Assembly (NCBI GenBank): GCA_016200265.1
Contig: JACQFE010000060.1
Coordinates: 1-64,000, forward strand
Reading direction: 5' to 3'
DNA from: Planctomycetota bacterium
GTDB lineage: Bacteria > Planctomycetota > Phycisphaerae > UBA1845
Length of the DNA stretch: 64,000 nt
The position numbers and the translations under genes were made by a program. The notes beneath the pieces were generated by a model. That model made no database searches. It was not told where the DNA came from and saw only the letters and a list, made by a program, of their open reading frames with translations. Positions 42,274 through 51,925 of the stretch are shown here, in pieces (within the stretch, counting starts at the first letter, position 1; the number at the start of each line of letters is the position of its first letter).

Positions 42274-43520
42274 TGGCTGCGCCCGTCATACAAGTGGAAG
42301 GAGTATCGAAGGAATTTCGACTGGATCGAGGCCATCGATCACTTCGCGAAGCGTTCACCTCATTCTGGCGACCCAATACCGGAAATGATTCCTCGCACCG
42401 CTTCAATGCATTGAGGGACGTTACATTTTGCGCTGCGGAAGGCGAAGCTCTGGGAATCATTGGCCCCAATGGGGCGGGCAAGAGCACCATTCTCAAACTC
42501 CTCGCGGGTATTCTTCGCCCCGATACGGGTCGCATTAGAGTCACTGGTCGATCGGCCGCCATGATTGAAGTGGGGGCCGGATTTCACGGTGACCTCACAG
42601 GACGAGAGAACATTTTTCTCAATGGCGCGATCTTGGGAATGCCTCGTAATGCAATTCAGGCGAAATTGGACTCGATTGTGGCGTTCGCGGGCATTGAGCG
42701 ATTTCTCGACATGCCGGTGAAGCGATACAGCTCGGGTATGTATGCGCGCTTGGGATTCGCAATCGCGATCCACACAGAGCCGCGCGTTCTGTTGATTGAC
42801 GAAGTGCTTTCCGTGGGCGACGCCGTGTACCGCGTTCGGTGTCTAGACAGAATGCGATCGCTCGTTGAACAGGGGGTCACTCTCATCTTGGTCACCCATG
42901 ATCTTGACCAAATGCAAAGCATTTGCAAACGTGCGATTGTGCTCGATGATGGCACGATTGCGTACGATGGGCCTGCAAGCTCAGCGGCTACCGAATATCT
43001 TACGGCCATGACCAAGTCGCAACCGAGCCGAACGGGCGATATTGCCCTTGTCCATGGTTGTGAAAAAGCGGAGTTGGTTGCATTTCGGGTTCTCGATGAA
43101 TTGAGCGACGAGGTGACTTCGATCGCACCGAATGATTCCATTACTCTCGATCTGCAACTGCGTTTTCCTACGTCGGTCAATGAGCTCGCAATTGAGATCA
43201 ATCTTCATCGCGTGGGTCGCGGACTCGTGATGAGTTTGAATTCAGACCGCGATGACATGCGAATTCAGCCATGTGACTCCTGCATGAACTTAGAAATTGC
43301 CGTCATGCGGCTTCCTCTGTGCGCCGGTCGATATTGCTGGAGCGTGCGCGTATGGCGCAAACCCGATGGCGCATTGTTGCTCGATACGCCGCTCATGTAT
43401 CCGATCGCGATCGAGGACGTAGGAACCAACGCCGGCGCAATCGCCGTGAATCGAGAATGGCGACTGAGCACGGAAGCCAAGTACGCAAAGCTACCGATCG
43501 CAGTGGGAGTCGGGAGTTGA
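42273..43520 (+). CDS. wzt: Polysaccharide ABC transporter ATPase with C-terminal glycan-binding-like domain (Wzt-like)
   Basis: The protein has 415 residues from ATG 42273 (MAAPVIQVEGVSKEFRLDRGHRSLREAF); the track start is in the permease gene. ATPase motifs are GPNGAGKSTILKLLAG (Walker A), YSSGMYARLGFAIA (signature, SSGM as in Wzt/TagH), VLLIDEVLSVGD (Walker B) and LVTHDLDQM. Residues about 260-410 form an extra beta-rich domain (KAELVAFRVLDELSDEVTSIAPNDSITLDLQLRFP...). In Wzt proteins that domain recognises the terminal modification of the glycan chain. A matching chain-capping enzyme is then expected; the double methyltransferase encoded nearby is a candidate. It is co-transcribed with wzm. 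Confidence 0.9.
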   Translation: MAAPVIQVEGVSKEFRLDRGHRSLREAFTSFWRPNTGNDSSHRFNALRDVTFCAAEGEALGIIGPNGAGKSTILKLLAGILRPDTGRIRVTGRSAAMIEVGAGFHGDLTGRENIFLNGAILGMPRNAIQAKLDSIVAFAGIERFLDMPVKRYSSGMYARLGFAIAIHTEPRVLLIDEVLSVGDAVYRVRCLDRMRSLVEQGVTLILVTHDLDQMQSICKRAIVLDDGTIAYDGPASSAATEYLTAMTKSQPSRTGDIALVHGCEKAELVAFRVLDELSDEVTSIAPNDSITLDLQLRFPTSVNELAIEINLHRVGRGLVMSLNSDRDDMRIQPCDSCMNLEIAVMRLPLCAGRYCWSVRVWRKPDGALLLDTPLMYPIAIEDVGTNAGAIAVNREWRLSTEAKYAKLPIAVGVGS

Positions 43521-43526
43521 ATTTCT

Positions 43527-44627
43527 ATGCGCATTTGCCTATTTGCCGACGCCCGTTCCGTTCACATTCAGCAGCTGACAAGAGCGCTCTGCGCTGAGGG
43601 GCATTCAATTCATATTGTCACACACAAGCCCGCACTTGTTCCCGGCGCGACGGTCGAACGCTTCCAGGTTCCAATAGCCGGACTGACGCATCCTCATCGT
43701 TGGAGACGGAGACTGCGCGATTATTTACGACAATTTGTGCGATCGTTTGATATCGTAAACATACAGTTTTTGAGCGACTGGGGGTTTCGATCTGAAGAGG
43801 ATGATTGGGAAGATGGCTGTGTCGTGTGCAGTGCGTGGGGCTCAGACGTTTTTGACCCGCCTGAGGAGACGCCCGCAGGTGCTGAGCTCCTGCGAATTCG
43901 TCGCAACATGTTGCAGCATGCACATGCGATCACCGCATGTGGACTTTCGTTCGCGCACGAATTGGCCGCATTTGGCGGCCTTTCTGAAGACTCAATTTCA
44001 ATCGCCCCGTTCGGCGTGGATTGCAATCTATTTCACTCGCAGGCCAAAGCGACTCACATTCAGAAAATGCTTCGTGTCGGATGCTTCAAGGGATTTCGAC
44101 CAGTGTACGGTATTCCATATTTCATTCGCGCGATGCCGCTCATTGCAAAGCACGTGCCGACTGCGGAGTTCATTCTCGTCGGCGCCGGATGTCAACTTGA
44201 AGAGTGCAAAAAATTGGCAATAGACAGTGGAGTTGCAGACAAGGTTCAATGGATTGGCCGGCAATCCCATGGCTCGCTTCCACACATCCTTGCTGAATGG
44301 GATGTGAGCGTAATGCCCTCTGTTCATGAAGCGTTTGGCGTGGCGGCGCTGGAGAGTTCGGCCATGCAGATTCCGGTCGTGGCTTCCACTGCCCTCGGCT
44401 TTCGGGACACAATTCAGCAAGGTGTAACGGGCGCGCTCGTTTCCGTTCAGGACACGCGAGCCCTTGCGGATTGCATAGTGGGTCTTCTGCAAGATGGAGT
44501 TGAAAGGCGGCGGATGGGAGCGGAAGGTCGCAGGTGGGTTCAGAAGACGTATGACTGGCAAGTTGTCGCGCCTCAATGGTCGTCCGTATTTGAGTCCGCG
44601 CGAGAGCGCACACTGACGATGATATGA
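43527..44627 (+). CDS. Glycosyltransferase, GT4-like (GT-B fold)
   Basis: The protein has 366 residues and starts six bases after the wzt stop. It begins MRICLFADARSVHIQQLTRALCAEGHSIHIVTH, the Rossmann-type acceptor domain. The donor domain has LRVGCFKGFRPVYGIPYFIRAMPLI, AEFILVGAGCQLEEC and VMPSVHEAFGVAALESSAMQIPVVAS, the E-x7-E motif of retaining GT4 enzymes. A CSAWGSDVFDPP segment (SxWGSD) is typical of bacterial glycan assembly transferases. It should transfer a nucleotide-activated sugar to a growing lipid-linked chain at the cytosolic face. The exact sugar is unknown. It overlaps the next gene by ATGA. Confidence 0.9.
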   Translation: MRICLFADARSVHIQQLTRALCAEGHSIHIVTHKPALVPGATVERFQVPIAGLTHPHRWRRRLRDYLRQFVRSFDIVNIQFLSDWGFRSEEDDWEDGCVVCSAWGSDVFDPPEETPAGAELLRIRRNMLQHAHAITACGLSFAHELAAFGGLSEDSISIAPFGVDCNLFHSQAKATHIQKMLRVGCFKGFRPVYGIPYFIRAMPLIAKHVPTAEFILVGAGCQLEECKKLAIDSGVADKVQWIGRQSHGSLPHILAEWDVSVMPSVHEAFGVAALESSAMQIPVVASTALGFRDTIQQGVTGALVSVQDTRALADCIVGLLQDGVERRRMGAEGRRWVQKTYDWQVVAPQWSSVFESARERTLTMI

Positions 44628-45643
44628 GCGGGAGCGATCGGAGTATCGACACAATGCACGCTATGGTGTCCATCATCATTCCGACGTACCAACGAGCCGC
44701 CTTGTTGCCGCGCGCGCTGAATTCGGTGGCTGCTCAGACAAACGACGATTGGGAAGCAATTGTTGTCGATGACGGATCGACCGACGACACCAAGGAAGTC
44801 GTCCGACAATTCGCCTCGAAGACTGGCCGGATCAGATATGTTCATCAGCCCAATCAAGGTGCAAGTGCGGCGCGGAACCGAGGAATTGATGCTGCGAGTG
44901 GAGAGTTCGTCGCATTCTTGGATTCCGACGATGAATACTTGCCGAAAATGATCGAGCGCGAGCTCTCTTTGTTTCGGCGCGCCCCAACCCTTGGACTAGT
45001 GTTCAGTGATTATTCATACGTCGATTTGGACGGTTTGTTGCACGGAAGCGCATTGTGTGACTTTTTTCCAATTGTTCACGCGATGCCGCGAGAACTGATT
45101 GAAACCAACTCATACCTATTTCCCTTGGGAATCAAGGATTGGCTTGGTCAATCATATTTTGTCTCCACAATTGCGGGCATGGTGCGCCGTGACGTGCTCG
45201 GTGATGCGATTCGATTTTCGCGCGAGCATGGCTACGCAGAAGAGTGGCTGTTTTTCGGCCAGGTAGCCGAGCGGTGCCAAGTGGGGTTCGTCAATGAGTC
45301 GTTGGCGTTGCACCATTTTACGCCTGGGAGCATGACAAGAAACGGCGAGGGCAATCACCTGGGCAGAGTCAAGAGCTTAATGGGGATGCTCAACGGCATC
45401 GATAGCCTGACTCATTTGCAAAGACAGAAATTGCGATTGCAATTGAGTGATGCATTTGCAGGCATGAGATATACAAAAACACGAGTGGGAAATGAGTGGA
45501 ATTCCTGTGTTTACTCTTGGAAATCTTTTTTGCAGAGCCCGACGTTGCGCGGGTTGGGGCGGAGTGCGAAACAGGCGTGTAGGGCAATCGTTGCATCATT
45601 AAATGGTAGTGACTGTGGGCGGAGCGCCGCGGGCAATGAATAG
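44624..45643 (+). CDS. Glycosyltransferase, GT2 family (GT-A fold)
   Basis: The protein has 339 residues, coupled to the previous gene by an ATGA overlap. GT-A motifs lie near the N-terminus: VSIIIPTYQRAALLPRALNSVAAQTNDDWEAIVVDDGSTDDT, QGASAARNRGIDAASGEFVAFLDSDDEYLP (the DxD-type metal site is DSDD). Further on GYAEEWLFFGQVAERCQVGFVNESLALHH fits the acceptor side with its conserved ED/EE region. It has no membrane segment. It probably adds a sugar in the same glycan pathway; the specificity cannot be read from the sequence. The end overlaps the double methyltransferase gene. Confidence 0.9.
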   Translation: MSGSDRSIDTMHAMVSIIIPTYQRAALLPRALNSVAAQTNDDWEAIVVDDGSTDDTKEVVRQFASKTGRIRYVHQPNQGASAARNRGIDAASGEFVAFLDSDDEYLPKMIERELSLFRRAPTLGLVFSDYSYVDLDGLLHGSALCDFFPIVHAMPRELIETNSYLFPLGIKDWLGQSYFVSTIAGMVRRDVLGDAIRFSREHGYAEEWLFFGQVAERCQVGFVNESLALHHFTPGSMTRNGEGNHLGRVKSLMGMLNGIDSLTHLQRQKLRLQLSDAFAGMRYTKTRVGNEWNSCVYSWKSFLQSPTLRGLGRSAKQACRAIVASLNGSDCGRSAAGNE

Positions 45644-47183
45644 CTTTCAGGATTCAACAACTATCATTGTAAATGGCGCCATGCGTCTTGCTGGTCCAGA
45701 GCAGATTGGCACGAGTCATGGGCTGTCCGCAAGAGATTCCCATCCGTCGCCGGACGTGAGAGGTGCGCCGGCGGATGTTTGGAGTCGCCTCTGGGAAAGA
45801 ACGAGAACTACAAATGGTCATGACGCGCTTTTGCAGCGAGAGCGCGCGTGCCCGCGCTGGCAGCTGATCAAGGACCGGTTGCTCGGGATATTTGGAACAA
45901 TCAAGGGCTTGCGCACGCTCGAATTGGGCAGTGGACGCGGCGATCTGTCGGCGCTACTTGCGGAAGCGGGCGCCAAAGTCACATTGCTGGATGCGAGCAA
46001 GACGGCTCTCTGTCATGCCAAGGCGCGCTTCGGCACACTTGGCCATGCGGCACAGTTTAGGCTTGGCGACCTTTTTGCTCTATCCGGAGATCTGCGGGGG
46101 CGCTTTGATGTGGTCTTGTCATCGGGTGTGCTCGAACACTTTGTCGGAGGTGCGAGAAAGCGGGGTATCGTATGTCATAAGTATGCGCTCCGAGATGGCG
46201 GTGTTGCCGTAATCAGCGTTCCGAATGCCGCATGTCTACCCTATCGAGTATGGAAACTCTACTTGGAACTGCGTGGGTGGTGGCCTTACGGACTTGAGGC
46301 GCCTTTCACAAGAGCTGAACTCTTGCGGTGTGCGGAACAGGCGGGATTGGAACATACTGTCGTCGATGGAATTGGCTTTTGGCAATCAACGGGCGACCAT
46401 ATTGCTCGTGGCTTGTGCAAGCGTTCAGTGGATTGGAGCAACACGAAGTCCCGATTCGATGCTGCAATGGGCATGTCGTTGCTATTGATGGGGCGACATT
46501 TTGCGGCGGCATCGCGGCAATCCGACCCGCTTGTGGAAAAGCATTTTGCCAAGAGAGGGCGCGGACCAGAGTTTCAAATGGAATCCCGATGGTTGCAGAG
46601 CCATTTGGACTCCTCCAAGCCCGCAATTGTGGAAATTGGATGCGGCGCAGGTGGTTTGCTTCACGCTTTAGGTTATCGCAATGCCATGGGGATTGATGTC
46701 AATATCCAAGGATTGCAGATCACAAAAGCGCGCTCACCCGGCGCGCGAGTGGCCGCGTCGGACGCAATGAGGCTGCCGTTCGGCGATCAGACAATTGACG
46801 TCATTGTCCAGCAGCATGTTGTTGAACATCTTCCCGATCCCATCGCGGCGATGAGGGAATGGCGGCGCGTGCTCAAGCCCGGTGGGACGTTGCTCGTGGT
46901 CACACCGAACGCCGATTTTGCCGATCCAAGTGCATTTGCCGACGACACGCACGTAAGCCTAATGAATCGACCCGCAGCCGTGGAATTGCTCACCATGTCT
47001 GGATTCGAAATCATCGAACATCGAACATTGGGTTTGCCTTTTGCGCGAAACTCTTCGCATTTACCCGGAATGTGGCGACTGCGCCGGTGGCTCATTGGCA
47101 ATGCACGAATCCTATCGAATGTGCCGGGTTGGAAAGACCGAGGTCAAAGCCTGGTGTGTGCCGCCAGAAAGCCTTTAGGATGA
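45636..47183 (+). CDS. Tandem two-domain SAM-dependent methyltransferase
   Basis: The protein has 515 residues from ATG 45636, which overlaps the GT2 gene end by eight bases. Two class I methyltransferase domains are present. Domain 1 (about residues 70-230) has LRTLELGSGRGDLSALLAEAGAKVTLLDAS and FDVVLSSGVLEHFVG. Domain 2 (about 315-480) has AIVEIGCGAGGLLHALGYRNAMGIDVN, MRLPFGDQTIDVIVQQHVVEHLPDP and LKPGGTLLVVTPN. Both keep the glycine-rich SAM loop, so both may be active. In a Wzm/Wzt cluster, a methyltransferase can cap the glycan chain end and set its length; here this is inferred from context. Confidence 0.88.
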   Translation: MNSFQDSTTIIVNGAMRLAGPEQIGTSHGLSARDSHPSPDVRGAPADVWSRLWERTRTTNGHDALLQRERACPRWQLIKDRLLGIFGTIKGLRTLELGSGRGDLSALLAEAGAKVTLLDASKTALCHAKARFGTLGHAAQFRLGDLFALSGDLRGRFDVVLSSGVLEHFVGGARKRGIVCHKYALRDGGVAVISVPNAACLPYRVWKLYLELRGWWPYGLEAPFTRAELLRCAEQAGLEHTVVDGIGFWQSTGDHIARGLCKRSVDWSNTKSRFDAAMGMSLLLMGRHFAAASRQSDPLVEKHFAKRGRGPEFQMESRWLQSHLDSSKPAIVEIGCGAGGLLHALGYRNAMGIDVNIQGLQITKARSPGARVAASDAMRLPFGDQTIDVIVQQHVVEHLPDPIAAMREWRRVLKPGGTLLVVTPNADFADPSAFADDTHVSLMNRPAAVELLTMSGFEIIEHRTLGLPFARNSSHLPGMWRLRRWLIGNARILSNVPGWKDRGQSLVCAARKPLG

Positions 47184-47189
47184 CCGTTT

Positions 47190-48386
47190 ATGCCACTTCA
47201 CGTTCTAATGGATTGTCGAATGTTGCTTGGCCGGTTTTCCGGTGTGGCGCGATTTGTCATGAGCCTGGCGAATGAGTTCGCACGGCGCGATGATCTTCGC
47301 GTAACGATGCTCTGCGGAAATGATCCGGCCCCGACAGGATTATTGAATTCGCAAATTTCAACAGTAACCACAGATTTCAGAAAAGCGGATCGTACGCCGA
47401 TTCGTCGCCTTTTTTGGGAGAAATTGCGACTCCCTGAAATTGTGCGAGACATCAATCCTGATGTCTTTCATGCGACGTGGAACCATGGGGTGCCGCCCGC
47501 TTCGATCGTTCCTTCTGTTCTCACGATCCATGATTTGATTCCGTGGCGCGAACGACAAGACACTGCTTGGGAATATGTCGCGTACCTCGTCTATCACCGC
47601 TCAATGCGGACCTCATTCCGCCGCGCTCGCGAAATCGTCACCGTAAGCAATTTCGTTCAGTCTGATGTCCGCGCGATTCTTGGCGGGTGGAAAGCGATCC
47701 GGACAATTCATAATGGAGTGGGGCACTTAAAGGATGATTCGCCGAAGTCAAGTGATCAAGTCGGCAGGCGACCATTTGCGCTGTATGTCGGCGGCCATGA
47801 AGAGCGGAAAAATATCGCGGGTACCTTCGCGGCCATGCAGTCGTATTGGGCAACCTATCCTGAGCCCTTGGAACTCTGGCTCACAGGCGACCAAGATTCA
47901 TTGTCACCATCCGCCGCGCGTGCGTTTCAACAAATTCGAGATCGGGGCCTCATTCGATTTCTGGGAAATTCGAACGACGAGGCACTCAAGCAGCTTTACG
48001 AATCAGCACGTGTTCTACTGATGCTCTCGTATGATGAAGGATTCGGACTGCCTGCTGCCGAAGCCATGGCGCACGGTTGTCCGGTGATTGTGTCAAACCG
48101 GGCCTCGCTGCCGGAAATTGTCGGCGACGGTGGCATCTTGGTGAGTCCCGAGAAACCGAAGGAAGTTGCGACCGTAATGCACTCCCTAATTCACGATCCG
48201 CAGCAACGGGCGAGGGCGATCGCTCACGGCCTGCAACGGTCTAAAGCATTTTCTTGGAAAGACGCGGCGTCAGCGTACGTTGAGGCTTATCACCGAGTGG
48301 CCGCGCGGCATGGTGCCCGGCACGAAAACACCACCCAAACCGTCGCCAATTTTGCCTCTCGACGGATTCATCATTCCGCATCATAA
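47190..48386 (+). CDS. Glycosyltransferase, GT4 family
   Basis: The protein has 398 residues, starting six bases after the methyltransferase stop. It begins MPLHVLMDCRMLLGRFSGVARFVMSLANEFARRDDLRVTMLCG, the pattern of mannosyltransferase-like GT4 enzymes with a (T/S)GV(A/G)R motif. Later segments are DVFHATWNHGVPP, SVLTIHDLIPW, FALYVGGHEERKNIAGTFAAM, and the donor-site motif LLMLSYDEGFGLPAAEAMAHGCPVIVSNRASLPEIVGDGGILV. The 'VG-HEERKN' form is close to the usual VGTxEPRKN. It is the last gene of the apparent seven-kilobase glycan operon. The final 30 residues are low-complexity and not conserved. Confidence 0.9.
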   Translation: MPLHVLMDCRMLLGRFSGVARFVMSLANEFARRDDLRVTMLCGNDPAPTGLLNSQISTVTTDFRKADRTPIRRLFWEKLRLPEIVRDINPDVFHATWNHGVPPASIVPSVLTIHDLIPWRERQDTAWEYVAYLVYHRSMRTSFRRAREIVTVSNFVQSDVRAILGGWKAIRTIHNGVGHLKDDSPKSSDQVGRRPFALYVGGHEERKNIAGTFAAMQSYWATYPEPLELWLTGDQDSLSPSAARAFQQIRDRGLIRFLGNSNDEALKQLYESARVLLMLSYDEGFGLPAAEAMAHGCPVIVSNRASLPEIVGDGGILVSPEKPKEVATVMHSLIHDPQQRARAIAHGLQRSKAFSWKDAASAYVEAYHRVAARHGARHENTTQTVANFASRRIHHSAS

Positions 48387-48473
48387 TACATGGTTCGCGA
48401 GCGGAGCACTGTGCTTCCTCGATTCGTCCAGTCGCCGACGATTGACAAGTTATGAGTCTCACCCCGGAGGGAT

Positions 48474-50717
48474 ATGCAGCCTGATTCGCTCGTACAGTTA
48501 GCCGGAAGCGGAAATATCGGGACGATCGAGCAGGAATGGGCTCGATTGCTCGATGAATCGGAACCGACCATTTCAAATCTATCGCGTTATCAACCCGTGC
48601 TTGCGGAACTCGGTCGCAATGGTCGGCTTTCCACGGCCGAAACACTCGCCTGGAGCGCAATTGACACGTTGCTCTTGAAGCATCCTCCTGCGGAAGTCCT
48701 GCCACTCGCCGGCACGTTTCTATTGGCGCTGCCCGACAGCAAAGAGCTTCGGTCACAAACCGCGGAGTTGTATCGAAGAGTGCATGGCGAGATTCCGGGT
48801 TTCGAGGCATTACTTGCCGAAGCCGGACTGGCCGTAGGGCGACCTGTTCGACGAGCGATCCGGACGCTCGATGTTTGCCTGTCAGTTCGCGAAGGAGGCG
48901 CCCTCGTCTCACGAGATGACGACGGATGTGCGAGAGTCGAGTCAGTCGATTCGGCATCCTGGGAATTCGCGATCCAAAGCGACGCAGGGTCCGAGCAGCT
49001 TGGAGCGGTCGAATTGGCTGACCGCTATCGACCCGCTTCGAACGATGAATTCCGCGTGCTTCGCGCGTTCGACCGCAGAGGCCTGATTGAACGTCTTCAA
49101 CGTGACCCGACTTCGATCATCCTGGAATTGTGCACGGAGCGGGGCGGAAAAATCACCGACTCAGAGTTGGAAGAAGTACTGTCACCGGATGTCCTCTCCG
49201 CAGCCGAGTGGAAGAAATGGTGGTCCAAGGCGCGGACTGAACTGAAGAAGCGTACGGACCTTGCCGCGTCGGGACGTTCGCCCATCACAATTTCCATTGT
49301 CGATACACCGGCATCCCTCGAAGATGACTTGATCAAAGACATTCGTCGAATGGCCGACCCGCAGCATCAGTTTGATCGAGTGCATCGATACCTCGGCGAG
49401 TGTGCGGCCCGTGGTGCAGAAGTTTCTTCTGTGACCCTGCAGGCATGTGCAATGCTTTTCCTCGAGCAGGCGGGTGAGGCGTTGCGAGAGCATTCCGTCG
49501 CTTCCGGAATGCTGTGGATGATGGCCCGTTGGGCGATGGCGAAATCGGATGCGGTGTCGAATGTGAATGTCTCTGTGAAAACGACTCCGCACGCAGACCC
49601 ATCGGTCGGAGCGGTGACGTTTTTCCAGAAAGTGAAGGATTTCGGTCGCCTGTTTGCCGCCATCACGGATGAAGAGCTTCTTCGGCTTGCGATCGAAACT
49701 CTGAAATCCGCGCGACCATCGGATTGGGGCGAGGCCTTGAAGTCCGCGCTTCCCAGTCTTTCCTTGGCAGGATGTGACATCGTCGCCACGAACTTGATTG
49801 AACAGGGCGTCAAGCCCGGAGATTTCGAGCCGATCGTTCAGCGCATTATTGCAAATCCGATCGCGAGTTTTGACGCCATGCTTTGGCTTTGGGATGGTCC
49901 GTCGGAACCTGATATCGCAAACCCAGCGTCTGGACTGACGCTGTTAACGAAAATGCTTCGTGCCCTCGACGACGCACGGCGGAGCGAGTCGATCCCCAAG
50001 GAAAGGGCCCGGACTGTCGCCACGAGAGCCCGGTCGGTCCTTGCCGCTCGAAATTACGAGCGTTTTCGATCGACGATCGAAGGGCTTGATCCCAGTATGA
50101 TTTCCGTGCTGCGGAGCCAGGTGAATGCACTTGAGAGTCTGGGTCGGGCGGTGAAGGAAGAACTGCTCGATCAGCTTCGGGCCGTCGCTCCGCAGCGCGA
50201 CGACACTCCCATCGTCAAACCGTGGAACCGCGAGGACGCGATCTATGTGACCAAGGGCGCGATGGACCGCAAGCATGTGGAAATCGAAACCCATGTGAAC
50301 GTGAAGATGAAAGAGAATGCCCGTGCGATCGGTGCGGCTGCGGAACATGGCGATTTGAGCGAAAACTCCGAATACAAGTTTGCTCTCGAGGAGCGCGACC
50401 TGCTCCGGGCGCGCCTGGCGCAAATGAATTCCGAAATGGCGATCGCCCATGTGATCAGCCCCCTCGATGTCTCGACGGATCATGTGGGAATCGGTTCCAG
50501 GGTCGTTTTCAAAAAGGAATCGGACGGCGTGCGACAAGAGATGACTTTTGTCGGACCTTGGGATGCGGACCATTCACGACATTGGTACAACTACAAGGCG
50601 CCGCTCGCGCTGTCGATCATGGGCAAGAAAGTCGGTGACGTGGTCCCGCTGGAATTCTCCGGCGGAAGTGGTCAATACAAGATCGCTGAGATCCAAAATG
50701 GTCTTGCTGATGAATGA
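48474..50717 (+). CDS. greA: Transcription elongation factor GreA with a large N-terminal helical extension
   Basis: The protein has 747 residues; ATG 48474 has GGAGG four bases upstream. Only the last 150 residues are GreA. There, KENARAIGAAAEHGDLSENSEYKFALEERDLLRARLAQM is the coiled coil with the acidic DLSEN tip that enters the RNA polymerase channel, and VGIGSRVVFKK to KKVGDVVPLEFSGGSGQYKIAEI is the C-terminal FKBP-like domain. The first 590 residues are mainly helical, possibly TPR- or HEAT-like, without a known motif. E. coli GreA has 158 residues. As I recall, chlamydial GreA is also around 700 residues with an N-terminal extension, so this is probably a PVC trait. It would rescue backtracked RNA polymerase; the extension's role is unknown. 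Confidence 0.9.
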   Translation: MQPDSLVQLAGSGNIGTIEQEWARLLDESEPTISNLSRYQPVLAELGRNGRLSTAETLAWSAIDTLLLKHPPAEVLPLAGTFLLALPDSKELRSQTAELYRRVHGEIPGFEALLAEAGLAVGRPVRRAIRTLDVCLSVREGGALVSRDDDGCARVESVDSASWEFAIQSDAGSEQLGAVELADRYRPASNDEFRVLRAFDRRGLIERLQRDPTSIILELCTERGGKITDSELEEVLSPDVLSAAEWKKWWSKARTELKKRTDLAASGRSPITISIVDTPASLEDDLIKDIRRMADPQHQFDRVHRYLGECAARGAEVSSVTLQACAMLFLEQAGEALREHSVASGMLWMMARWAMAKSDAVSNVNVSVKTTPHADPSVGAVTFFQKVKDFGRLFAAITDEELLRLAIETLKSARPSDWGEALKSALPSLSLAGCDIVATNLIEQGVKPGDFEPIVQRIIANPIASFDAMLWLWDGPSEPDIANPASGLTLLTKMLRALDDARRSESIPKERARTVATRARSVLAARNYERFRSTIEGLDPSMISVLRSQVNALESLGRAVKEELLDQLRAVAPQRDDTPIVKPWNREDAIYVTKGAMDRKHVEIETHVNVKMKENARAIGAAAEHGDLSENSEYKFALEERDLLRARLAQMNSEMAIAHVISPLDVSTDHVGIGSRVVFKKESDGVRQEMTFVGPWDADHSRHWYNYKAPLALSIMGKKVGDVVPLEFSGGSGQYKIAEIQNGLADE

Positions 50718-50760
50718 CGGCGTCTTCGATTCACTCGCCTAACTTGGTAGCGAGATCACA

Positions 50761-51825
50761 ATGAAAGTCGCACTCATCGGACTCCCACAATCCGGCAAGT
50801 CGACGCTATTCTCCGCGGCCACGGGAATTCCGATCGATCCCTACGCGGCGCCGCAAATCCATATGGCCGTCGTCCACGTGCCAGATCCGCGTCTCGCCTT
50901 TCTCACGCAACTTTACAATCCGAAAAAAGTGACCGAAGCGACAATCGAATTCCTCGATGTCCCCGGTCATTCGCTCGAGGACTCCAAGGGTCGCGATGAG
51001 TGGCGAAGAATTCTTCCTGGCGTTCGTCAGGCGGACGGGTTGGTGGTCGTCGTTCGGGACTTCGAGAATCCGGCTGCCGCGATGTATCGGAATCGGATCG
51101 ACGCCAAGGCCGATTTTGACGAGTTGCGAGCCGAGCTATTGTTCGCGGACCTCGAAAGCGTGGTGACTCGCATCGAGAAGATCGAGAAGTCTCTAAAAAA
51201 GCCAAGCGCCACGCACGACGCCGAAAAAAAGGAATTGGCATTGCTCATCAAATGCCGCGAGGCGCTTGAGGCCGACCGACCGTTATCCACCGTTGTGCAC
51301 TCAGCTGAGGATCGTCATCAGGTTTCCAGTTTTGCATTTCTCACGGAAAAGCCGCTGGTCTGCGTTCGCAATGTGAACGACGATCATGCGGCGACCGCGC
51401 AGCCTCTACAGGCCGAACATGTGGCCGCGAGCATTGCACTCTGTGCTTCCATTGAAGTCGAGATCGCGAGCCTTGAACCCGCCGACCGCGACACTTTCAT
51501 GAAAGAACTTGGTCTCACCGCATCGGCAAGGGATCGGTTGATTCAATCGTGCTACGCCGCGATTGGCCTCATTTCATTTCTCACCATGGGGCCGGACGAA
51601 GTGAGAGCATGGACCATTCACAAAGGGAATACGGCAACCGAGGCAGCAGGAAAAATTCACACAGACTTGGCTCGCGGATTCGTGCGGGCCGAAACCGTCG
51701 CCTATGACGATCTCGTCGCCCATGCGGACATGAAAGGCGCCCGCGCCGCTGGGAAAGTTCGCAAAGAGGGCAAGGCCTACGTCGTAGTCGACGGTGACAT
51801 CCTCAACATTCTCGCCAATGCGTAA
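50761..51825 (+). CDS. YchF/Obg-like P-loop NTPase with C-terminal TGS-like domain
   Basis: The protein has 354 residues. The N-terminal P-loop is MKVALIGLPQSGKSTLFSAATG, with GLPQSGKST where YchF has GLPNVGKST. IEFLDVPGHSLEDSKGRDE is the switch II region (DxPG), followed by a coiled-coil insertion (ESVVTRIEKIEKSLKKPSATHDAEKKE) as in YchF. The usual G4 NKxD/NxxE is replaced by VRNVNDD, so nucleotide specificity is open. The end FLTMGPDEVRAWTIHKGNTATEAAGKIHTDLARGFVRAETVAYDDLVAHADMKGARAAGKVRKEGKAYVVVDGDIL is the DUF933/TGS domain of YchF. It is probably ribosome-associated. It may be a divergent paralogue and not the housekeeping copy. Confidence 0.83.
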   Translation: MKVALIGLPQSGKSTLFSAATGIPIDPYAAPQIHMAVVHVPDPRLAFLTQLYNPKKVTEATIEFLDVPGHSLEDSKGRDEWRRILPGVRQADGLVVVVRDFENPAAAMYRNRIDAKADFDELRAELLFADLESVVTRIEKIEKSLKKPSATHDAEKKELALLIKCREALEADRPLSTVVHSAEDRHQVSSFAFLTEKPLVCVRNVNDDHAATAQPLQAEHVAASIALCASIEVEIASLEPADRDTFMKELGLTASARDRLIQSCYAAIGLISFLTMGPDEVRAWTIHKGNTATEAAGKIHTDLARGFVRAETVAYDDLVAHADMKGARAAGKVRKEGKAYVVVDGDILNILANA

Positions 51826-51925
51826 TCTCGATTGAGTCAACACGAATCTTCATCGAAATATTGACTTCCCGACCTAACGGGTGGAGAATCCAGACGCCCG
51901 CATACTTCTCAATTGGGGTTCTTTA

